Positions 6,114 through 11,582 of a DNA stretch of 11,582 nt are shown one piece after another. The position numbers and the translations under genes were made by a program. Source of the stretch: JANWHV01 sp035534995 (GTDB taxonomy: Bacteria; Chloroflexota; UBA5177; JANWHV01); NCBI GenBank assembly GCA_035534995.1, contig DATLQX010000001.1, positions 1 to 11,582 on the forward strand, in the 5' to 3' direction. Each line of letters opens with the position of its first letter. Position 1 is the first letter of the stretch. The notes beneath the pieces were generated by a model. It worked only from the letters and a program-made list of their open reading frames with translations. It was not told where the DNA came from and made no database searches.

Positions 6114-7046
6114 ATGGGGAAGATCTTTCGTAATCTGGCCGAGACCGTAGGGCGCACCCCCCTGGTGCAACTGAATCGGATCACCGATGGCTCGCGGGCA
6201 CGGGTGCTGGTCAAACTTGAATCATTTAACCCGGCAGGCAGCGTCAAGGACCGGATCGGGGTCAGCATGATCGAGGAGGCCGAGCGGCAGGGCTTGATCA
6301 CGCCGGGAAAGACCACGATCATCGAGCCAACCAGCGGGAACACCGGGATCGCGTTGTCCTTCGTCGCCGCCGCCAAGGGCTACCGCCTCATTCTGACCAT
6401 GCCGGAGACCATGAGCGTGGAGCGCCGCCTCCTCCTGAGCGCCCGTGGGGCCGAACTGGTCCTCACTCCCGGCAGTGGCGGGATGCCGGCGGCGATCGAG
6501 AAGGCCCGAGAGTTGGCCGCCTCCACCGCCGATAGCTTCATGCCGATGCAATTCGAGAATCCCGCCAATCCCAAGGTCCACCGAGAGACCACCGCTCAGG
6601 AGATCTGGGACGACACCGATGGCCAGGTTGACATCTTTGTCGGCGGCGTTGGGACCGGCGGTACGGTCACCGGGGTGGGCGAGGTGCTCAAGCAGCGGAA
6701 GCCCGATGTGCGGATCGTGGCGGTCGAGCCGGCCGAGTCGCCGATCCTCTCGGGTGGGAAGCCGGGGCCGCACAAGATTCAGGGCCTCGGAGTACCCTTC
6801 GTCCCCAAGGTACTGAACCGGGAGGTGATTGACGAGGTGCTGCCGGTCGGCGTGGAACAAGCCACCCAGATCGCTCGGCGGTTGGCCCGCGAGGAAGGGA
6901 TTCTCGGCGGGATTTCCTGTGGGGCCGCCCTGGCGGGAGCGCTGGAGGTGGCCCAGCGGCCCGAGAACGCGGGGAAGACCATCGTGGTGGTGCTCCCCGA
7001 TACGGGAGAGCGCTACCTCTCGACCTTCCTCTACCAGGAATCCTAG
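6114..7046 (+). CDS. cysK: Cysteine synthase (O-acetylserine sulfhydrylase A)
   Basis: This pyridoxal-phosphate enzyme makes L-cysteine from O-acetylserine and sulfide in the cytoplasm, the last step of cysteine synthesis. At 310 residues it has the usual length. The signature around the cofactor lysine is LESFNPAGSVKDRIG (35-49), with K45 forming the Schiff base. TSGNTG (73-78) binds the substrate carboxylate, and GVGTGGT (178-184) holds the cofactor phosphate. S268 in GISCGAA contacts the pyridine nitrogen, and PDTGERYLST (295-304) closes the fold. MPETMSVERR (96-105) is typical of the CysK rather than the CysM type. ATG 6114 follows AGGAGG. The gene is monocistronic, with a promoter at 6018-6046 and a palindromic element after its stop. 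O-phosphoserine as the alternative substrate cannot be excluded by sequence alone. Confidence 0.95.
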   Translation: MGKIFRNLAETVGRTPLVQLNRITDGSRARVLVKLESFNPAGSVKDRIGVSMIEEAERQGLITPGKTTIIEPTSGNTGIALSFVAAAKGYRLILTMPETMSVERRLLLSARGAELVLTPGSGGMPAAIEKARELAASTADSFMPMQFENPANPKVHRETTAQEIWDDTDGQVDIFVGGVGTGGTVTGVGEVLKQRKPDVRIVAVEPAESPILSGGKPGPHKIQGLGVPFVPKVLNREVIDEVLPVGVEQATQIARRLAREEGILGGISCGAALAGALEVAQRPENAGKTIVVVLPDTGERYLSTFLYQES

Positions 7047-7069
7047 AAGACGCTCCGCGCCTTGCAATT

Positions 7070-7135
7070 GTAGGGGCACCCCTCGTGGGTGCCCTCGCGC
7101 GGCAGGCCAAGGGCACCCACGAGGGGTGCCCCTAC
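7070..7135. repeat. REP-doublet-like palindrome between convergent genes
   Basis: A 26-base arm (7070-7095, beginning GTAGGGGCACCCC) is repeated as its exact reverse complement at 7110-7135, with a 14-base spacer. Each arm also folds on its own: GGGCACCC and GGGTGCCC pair around CTCGT. So the element is two hairpins facing each other, each starting with GTAG at its outer foot. This is the form of a bacterial interspersed REP pair, which REP-associated tyrosine transposases (RAYTs) are thought to spread. It lies between the stops of cysK and the VWA gene and may also block read-through in both directions, though no T-run is present. Confidence 0.8.
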
Positions 7136-7144
7136 GGGATCGCT

Positions 7145-9175
7145 TTAGCTCACCTTCTTTTGCTTGTTGGCCACGTAATCGACCAGGATGTATTCGCCCA
7201 GGTTATCCGGGGTGGCGAAGAAGGCCCGCCCCTTGTTGATCTTGGTCATCTGGCCCACGAAGTCGGTCAGGTAGTAGCCGCTTTCCAGCATGAACGTGTT
7301 GATGATCACCTGGTCGCGGGTACAGCGGATCACCTCGCGCAGGGTCTCCTGGATCGTGCGGTAAGTCGGCGGATAGTTGAACACCGGGGAGCCGCCCTCC
7401 AGATGGGTGGTAGGCTCACCATCGGTGATCACGATCATCTGCTTGTTCCGGGCCTTGCTCCGGGCGAGCAATTGCCGGCCCAGCATCAGAGCATGTTGCA
7501 AGTTGGTGCCGTAGTTGTATTCGTCCCAGTTGATCCCTGGTAACTGCTCCGGCTTGATCTCCCGCGCCAGATAGGAGAAGCCGATGATGTGGAGGACGTC
7601 GCGCGGATATTGGCTCTGAATGAGACTGTGCAGGGCGATCGCCACCTTTTTGGCGGAGCCGAAACAGCCGTTGAGAAACATGGAACGGCTCATATCCAGC
7701 ATCAGCACGGTGGCCGATTGGGTGAGGAGCTCGGTGCGATAGACCTCGAAGTCCTCCGGCCGCAGCCGCACCGGCGTGCCCCGCCCCTGGCGCTGGATCG
7801 CGTTCATGGTGGTCTTCTGAATATCCATCAGGAACGGGTCGCCGAAGGTGTAGCGTTTGGTGTCGTCGATCCGCTCGCCGCCGCCGCCGCGGAAGATGGT
7901 GGCGTGCTTGCCGAAGCTGTCCTTCTTGAGTTGCCCGAACACATCGCGGAGCGCCTTCTGGCCGATCTTCCGGATCCCCTGGGGAGTCAGTTCGTAGGCA
8001 TCACCGTTCTTGCGGACGTAACCGGCATCCTCCAGCATCTTGGTCAGTTGCTGAAGTTGCTCCAGGCGGCTCGCTTCCTCGGGACCAAGGGCGTCCCGCA
8101 CCTTATCCAGATCGATCTGATCCAGCCCCTCGCCATGCTGGGCGGCGCGCATCTGCGCCTCCAGCTCGTCCATGCTCTGGAGGTTCTCCATCATAGCCAT
8201 CGCTTCCAGGAGCGACATCGGTTCATCGCCCCGGAAGGGGTAGCGTTGGCGGCCCTGGCTGTTCGGGAAAAGCTGGTGCATGTTCATGGCCAGGCGGGCC
8301 AGATCGGCGCGGAGGCGGTCATCGCCGATCAAGCCGTCCATCATCTGCTGCAGTTGCTCGCGCATTTCCGGCGACATGCTTTCCATCATCGCCTGCATGG
8401 CCGCCATCCGCCGCTGCATCTGTTCCAGAAGCTCATCCAGGGTATTGACGCCGGGAAACATGTCCCCGTATTTTTGCATGAATTCCTCGAAGCGCGGCTC
8501 CTTCCCCTGAATCCGATCCTCGAGCATCTGATTCAGGTCGCGCACCATCTCGCGGGTGCGCGCCAGATCCTCGGGACTGATGCTGTTGATCGCCTCCTGC
8601 ATCCCCTGAAAATACGACTGCATCACCTGTTGTTGCAGCATGTCCTTCAGTTGCTGGAACTTGTCCCGCGCTTCGCTATCCATGAAATCGTATTGCGAAA
8701 GTGCCTGGAAACGCTGCGGCACCGTCTCCGGCAACGCATCAAGTGCCTCCTTCTTCTTGGCCGCCATTTGTTCCAGCATCTTGCGCAAGGCCTCGGCATC
8801 GGTGGCGGGAGTTTGCTCGTCGGCCGGCGACGGCTGCTTGGCCTCCTCCACCCGGCGGTCGATCCCGTGGCGCTCCGTATCCACCACGTCCTGGAGTTTC
8901 GCCTTGAGGTCGTCCATGATCGAGTTGAGGTTATGGCGGTTCAACATATCCTGGCGGCGGTCGCGGAGCCGTTCCAGGAGTTGCTTCATCCCGTCCAGGC
9001 GGTCGCCCAGGCGCCCCTCGTCGCCCATCCGGTAGAGACGCTGCAGTACGCGCTGCAAGTCTCCATCGGCCAGCAGATCCTCGGCCAGGGCCTGCATCAG
9101 GTCGTGGGCATCGAACGGATTGAGCTGTTGGCTATTGTCCCACTCTGAATAACGATAGGCCCCGTTGAGCCCCAT
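7145..9175 (-). CDS. VWA-domain protein paired with a ChlI/MoxR-like ATPase
   Basis: The 676-residue cytoplasmic protein ends in a von Willebrand A domain (about 486-670) with a complete MIDAS metal site: DMSRS (D494, S496, S498), T557 in YGTNLQ, and D585 in ITDGEP. The N-terminal two thirds are helical and strongly charged, rich in Met and Gln between about 170 and 345 (for example MAAMQAMMESMSPEMREQLQ, 257-276), suggesting coiled coils. A short stretch at 366-410 (LEDAGYVRKNGDAYELTPQG inside) resembles a winged helix. The ATG follows AGGAG at good spacing and lies 19 bases after the stop of the ATPase gene, so the two form an operon. By analogy with chelatase subunits I and D and MoxR/VWA pairs, the VWA protein probably recruits the substrate to the ATPase ring. 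I recall a similar neighbouring pair in mycobacteria (Rv0958/Rv0959). The substrate is unknown. Confidence 0.88.
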   Translation of the reverse strand: MGLNGAYRYSEWDNSQQLNPFDAHDLMQALAEDLLADGDLQRVLQRLYRMGDEGRLGDRLDGMKQLLERLRDRRQDMLNRHNLNSIMDDLKAKLQDVVDTERHGIDRRVEEAKQPSPADEQTPATDAEALRKMLEQMAAKKKEALDALPETVPQRFQALSQYDFMDSEARDKFQQLKDMLQQQVMQSYFQGMQEAINSISPEDLARTREMVRDLNQMLEDRIQGKEPRFEEFMQKYGDMFPGVNTLDELLEQMQRRMAAMQAMMESMSPEMREQLQQMMDGLIGDDRLRADLARLAMNMHQLFPNSQGRQRYPFRGDEPMSLLEAMAMMENLQSMDELEAQMRAAQHGEGLDQIDLDKVRDALGPEEASRLEQLQQLTKMLEDAGYVRKNGDAYELTPQGIRKIGQKALRDVFGQLKKDSFGKHATIFRGGGGERIDDTKRYTFGDPFLMDIQKTTMNAIQRQGRGTPVRLRPEDFEVYRTELLTQSATVLMLDMSRSMFLNGCFGSAKKVAIALHSLIQSQYPRDVLHIIGFSYLAREIKPEQLPGINWDEYNYGTNLQHALMLGRQLLARSKARNKQMIVITDGEPTTHLEGGSPVFNYPPTYRTIQETLREVIRCTRDQVIINTFMLESGYYLTDFVGQMTKINKGRAFFATPDNLGEYILVDYVANKQKKVS

Positions 9176-9194
9176 GGCGCTCTCTCCTGCCTGC

Positions 9195-10589
9195 TTATTT
9201 CCGGTAGCGCACGCCTCCCGGCTTGCGGTCCTTGTTCAGTTTTCGATTGAGATGCACGCCTTCGAGGATGAATTCCACGGCGGCGGCGGCGCTGGCCGGA
9301 TTCCCCTGCGCGTTGAGCTTGCTGACGGCGGCCCGCAGTCCGCGGACTTCCGAGACCTGGCGCACATATTGCATGGCCGGCATCCCGTCACTGGTATCGA
9401 CCCCGAAGCCGCGGTCGAAGTTCGCCAGCAGCTCATCGAATTCCTGCAAGAGGAAGTAGCGGTTGAAGACATTGAGCACGGCACCCTGGATGATCCGTTC
9501 AATGATCCGGTCCTCGCTGGCCTCGCCGACGGTCTCCAGCTCGATCTTCCCCGCCGTGGAGGCGATCACCGCCGGCATGTCGCTGATCCGGGGCGCCACC
9601 TGCTTCTCGCCCAGGCGGATGGCCCGGCGGTAGGCGTTGCTCAGGACGTTCTCGTAATTGCTGATCGAGACCCGGACGCTGACCCCCGAGCGCTTGGAGA
9701 TATCGGGATTCTTCCGGGCCAGGTGCGTGACCTCGGCGATGATCTCCTTCATATAGCGGGGGAAGGCGACCTCCATGTCGGCATCGGCGAACGGCGTCGC
9801 CTCCTGTTCCATGATCGCGATTTCGTGCTCGATGGTCTTGGGATAGTGGGTCCGGATCTCCGAGCCGATCCGGTCCTTGAGCGGGGTGATGATCCGGCCC
9901 CGGTTGGTATAGTCCTCGGGGTTGGCGCTCGCCACCACATAGACGTCGAGAGGGAGGCGAATTTTATAACCGCGGATCTGGACGTCGCGCTCCTCCATGA
10001 TATTGAGCAGACCGACCTGAATCCGTTCGGCCAGGTCGGGAAGTTCGTTGATGCAAAAGATGCCGCGATTGGTCCGCGGCACCAAGCCGTAGGCGATAGT
10101 TAGCTCGTCGGAGAGATAGCGGCCTTCGGCCACCTTGATCGGATCGATCTCGCCGATCAGATCGGCAATCGTAATATCGGGGGTGGCGAGCTTCTCGCCG
10201 TAGCGCGTATCGCGCCGCAGCCAGGTAATCTTGGTGTCCTCGCCCTGCTCGGCCACCAGGGCGCGGGCGGCGGCGCTGATTGGGTGAAACGGGTCGTCGT
10301 TCAGCTCGGCCCCGGCGATTGCCGGCACTTCCTCGTCCAGGAGGTTGACCAGGGATCGGGCGAGGCGGGTTTTGGCCTGGCCTCTTTCACCGAGCAGCAC
10401 GATATCCTGCCCCGAGAGGATGGCATTTTCCACCTGGGGAATGACCGTGTCCTCATAGCCGACCACACCGGGGAACAGTTCCTCGCCGGCCCGCATTTTG
10501 GCAATCAGATTCTTCCGCAGTTCCTGTTTGACCGTAAGTCCCTGATAGCCGCTGGCGCGCAGCTCTCCAATCGTTCCGGGTAGTGTCAT
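9195..10589 (-). CDS. AAA+ ATPase of the Mg-chelatase subunit I / MoxR type
   Basis: The 464-residue protein is a hexamer-forming AAA+ ATPase of the ChlI/MoxR clade. Walker A is GERGQAKT (67-74, K73). The Walker B region is GIFCINELPDL (176-186), with Asn181 where most relatives have Asp, before the catalytic Glu182. Sensor 1 is ASANPEDYTNRG (220-231), and the probable arginine finger is R240 in PLKDRIGSEIR. The long segment between Walker A and B includes LIGEIDPIKVAEG (144-156), matching the chelatase-type insertion. The C-terminal half is helical, with a lid domain at about 255-400. ATG 10589 follows GAGGAG by seven bases. It is the first gene of the operon with the VWA protein, which it presumably drives using ATP. 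It may be labelled magnesium chelatase, but no chlorophyll genes are near, so that name should not be taken as its function. Confidence 0.88.
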   Translation of the reverse strand: MTLPGTIGELRASGYQGLTVKQELRKNLIAKMRAGEELFPGVVGYEDTVIPQVENAILSGQDIVLLGERGQAKTRLARSLVNLLDEEVPAIAGAELNDDPFHPISAAARALVAEQGEDTKITWLRRDTRYGEKLATPDITIADLIGEIDPIKVAEGRYLSDELTIAYGLVPRTNRGIFCINELPDLAERIQVGLLNIMEERDVQIRGYKIRLPLDVYVVASANPEDYTNRGRIITPLKDRIGSEIRTHYPKTIEHEIAIMEQEATPFADADMEVAFPRYMKEIIAEVTHLARKNPDISKRSGVSVRVSISNYENVLSNAYRRAIRLGEKQVAPRISDMPAVIASTAGKIELETVGEASEDRIIERIIQGAVLNVFNRYFLLQEFDELLANFDRGFGVDTSDGMPAMQYVRQVSEVRGLRAAVSKLNAQGNPASAAAAVEFILEGVHLNRKLNKDRKPGGVRYRK

Positions 10590-10745
10590 GCGTTTGCTCC
10601 TCAGGCAGGGATGACGGCACGCACGAACCCTGGGGGCGGGTCGGTGGTGAGCACCGTCCGCCGTGCCGAGGCGCGCGGCTGCCGGCTGCCGCTATTCACA
10701 GGTGGAAAGGCCCGTTCTTGCTCGAAGGAAGTTGGGCTTGTTTTG

Positions 10746-10774
10746 AGTGTACCCCTGTACCGGCGTGCACGCAA
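10746..10774 (-). promoter_or_regulatory. Putative promoter of the ATPase-VWA operon
   Basis: On the minus strand TTGCGT (10774-10769) and TACACT (10751-10746) are 17 bases apart. Transcription would start near 10739, giving a GC-rich leader of about 150 bases before ATG 10589 in which I see no gene or known riboswitch. A perfect 10-base palindrome, GCGTGCACGC (10763-10772), overlaps the -35 and could be an operator. Confidence 0.4.
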
Positions 10775-10785
10775 ACGCCACAAGG

Positions 10786-10815
10786 GTGGCACAAACGGGC
10801 CGCTGTGTCTATAGT
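10786..10815 (+). promoter_or_regulatory. Putative promoter of the response-regulator gene
   Basis: GTGGCA (10786-10791) and TATAGT (10810-10815) are 18 bases apart. The -10 is good and the -35 moderate. Transcription would start near 10822. It lies back to back with the operon promoter: only 11 bases separate the two -35 elements. Confidence 0.4.
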
Positions 10816-10859
10816 GAGGAAGACAGGCGCGTCCGGTCTGGCGGAATGGGGGCAGCGGG

Positions 10860-11243
10860 ATGAATGAGGCAACCGTTCTGGTGGTGGATGACGACCCCGG
10901 CATCCAGGAAATGGTCGCGGCCGTCCTTGAGATGGAGGGGTATCGAGTCTGTACCGCCGTCGGCGCCGCGACCCTTCCCCTCGCCGCGAGCGAACACCCC
11001 TCGCTCATTCTCCTCGATGTGAGCATGCCAGGGATGGACGGCGTCGAGGTCAGCCGCCGGTTATTCGCCGATCCGACGACCGCCGCCATCCCGATCGTGG
11101 CCATGACCGCCCTGCGCGAGGACGCGATCCAGCGGGGCATGCGGGCGCGGGACTGGCTGCGCAAGCCCTTCGACATTGACGATCTGGTCCGGATGGTCCG
11201 CCGCTGGAGCACCGACCAGCCGAGCCCTACCGGCGCAAACTGA
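10860..11243 (+). CDS. Single-domain (CheY/Spo0F-like) response regulator
   Basis: All of this 127-residue protein is one receiver domain. The acidic pocket is VVDDDPG (D10-D12), the phosphorylated Asp is D53 in LILLDVSMPGMDG, the switch Thr is T83 in VAMTAL, and the conserved Lys is K102 in LRKPFD. There is no DNA-binding or enzymatic output domain after it, only a short polar tail (SPTGAN). It therefore acts by protein contact, as a phosphorelay step or like CheY. ATG 10860 has a modest upstream purine-rich site (GGGGGCAGCGGG). It is transcribed away from the ATPase-VWA operon, with closely spaced divergent promoters. No histidine kinase is in the window, so it is an orphan here. Its last 17 bases overlap the end of the opposing secreted-protein gene. 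Confidence 0.9.
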   Translation: MNEATVLVVDDDPGIQEMVAAVLEMEGYRVCTAVGAATLPLAASEHPSLILLDVSMPGMDGVEVSRRLFADPTTAAIPIVAMTALREDAIQRGMRARDWLRKPFDIDDLVRMVRRWSTDQPSPTGAN

Positions 11244-11553
11244 TGTGGTAGGCGATCATGCTGCCGTGCGGTCCGGGACTGTAGCTGACCGTCACATAGG
11301 AGCCCACCCGGAAATTGCCGCGGGAAATACTCTGACCCTTATGGAGAAACGCGGTAGCGCTGGTAATGATGAAGGTGAAGTTGGCGTTATGGGTCTTGGA
11401 ATGGATGGTTAAGGCGCCGCTGGAAATCCGGGTGATCGTGCCGACGTAGAGGTGGTGCCGAGCGGCCTCGGCGGGCCGGCCAGGGAGAGCCAAGAACAGG
11501 AGAGCCGCCACCACGAGGCCGGCTAGGAGTCGCGTCGCCCGAAAGAACCGCAT
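11227..11553 (-). CDS. Small secreted protein of unknown function (DUF5666-like)
   Basis: From ATG 11553 the protein is 108 residues. It has a clear Sec signal peptide: basic MRFFRATR, a hydrophobic core LLAGLVVAALLFLALP, and a signal peptidase site at PAEA|ARH (after residue 30). The mature part is about 78 residues and rich in beta-type sequence: HLYVGTITRISSGALTIHS, then FIITSATAFLHKG and FRVGSYVTVSYSPG. This pattern of an internal-repeat beta barrel with a GSYV turn resembles DUF5666-type small OB-like domains, but that is only a suggestion. AAAGGG seven bases upstream supports 11553; ATG 11571 and GTG 11580 are in-frame alternatives, and the frame may extend past the edge. It converges on the response regulator with a 17-base overlap. 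Confidence 0.7.
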   Translation of the reverse strand: MRFFRATRLLAGLVVAALLFLALPGRPAEAARHHLYVGTITRISSGALTIHSKTHNANFTFIITSATAFLHKGQSISRGNFRVGSYVTVSYSPGPHGSMIAYHISLRR

Positions 11554-11582
11554 CAGGTCGCCCTTTCTCATTGCGATCACCA

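Noticed and set aside
7589..9148. Plus-strand open frame of 519 codons
   Set aside because: It is the antisense shadow of the VWA-protein gene; the Leu/His-rich translation has no recognisable motif, while the minus strand has an intact MIDAS.
9165..10103. Plus-strand open frame of 312 codons
   Set aside because: It is antisense to the AAA+ ATPase, which has clear Walker motifs; this frame has no domain or promoter.
10787..10806. TGGCAC as a sigma54 -24 element upstream of the response regulator
   Set aside because: The required TTGC at -12 is absent (the sequence is GGCCGC), so a sigma70-type reading is preferred.
10601..11212. Minus-strand open frame of 203 codons
   Set aside because: It runs opposite the response regulator and through its promoter region, and its Arg/Ser/Thr-rich sequence shows no domain.

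Overview
The window is GC-rich DNA with compact, mostly bacterial-style genes (Shine-Dalgarno sites, sigma70-like promoters, short gene overlaps). A Flp/Tad-type pilin, a large archaeal-like arginyl-tRNA synthetase, a chelatase-like AAA+/VWA gene pair and polytopic GT39-like membrane proteins together suggest a Chloroflexota (perhaps Thermomicrobia-like) chromosome. That assignment is inference from gene content and style only; no rRNA or other taxonomic marker is present. The region looks like ordinary chromosome: no phage, plasmid, transposase or CRISPR genes were seen.

Layout. Positions 1-2760 (minus strand) hold two tandem paralogous polytopic membrane proteins of the GT-C/ArnT-like glycosyltransferase type. 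The first is complete (586-2760); the second is cut by the left edge (492-1). Two near-identical hairpins lie between them. Positions 2761-3071 are a divergent promoter region, followed by a 64-residue Flp-type pilin (3072-3266) with its own promoter and a strong intrinsic terminator. Positions 3350-5828 (plus) are a promoter, a MarR-family regulator and argS, the last two overlapping by 7 bases. A tRNA-Glu(UUC) gene on the minus strand (5939-5866) and cysK on the plus strand (6114-7046) are driven by back-to-back promoters that flank an 18-base inverted repeat. A 66-base REP-doublet-like palindrome (7070-7135) separates cysK from the convergent operon.

Positions 10589-7145 (minus) form a two-gene operon: a ChlI/MoxR-like AAA+ ATPase, then a 676-residue protein ending in a VWA domain with an intact MIDAS. 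By analogy with Mg-chelatase I/D and MoxR/VWA pairs, these probably make an ATP-driven remodelling or metal-insertion machine whose substrate is unknown. A single-domain CheY-like response regulator (10860-11243, plus) diverges from this operon across a compact shared promoter region. A small secreted protein (minus, near 11553-11227) converges on it and overlaps its 3' end by 17 bases.

The most interesting items are the AAA+/VWA operon with its divergent receiver protein, the REP-like palindrome and a possible related element inside the membrane-protein gene, a 26-base perfect palindrome in coding sequence, the MarR-argS coupling, and the palindrome between the tRNA-Glu and cysK promoters. 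No clearly new defence or mobile system was found.
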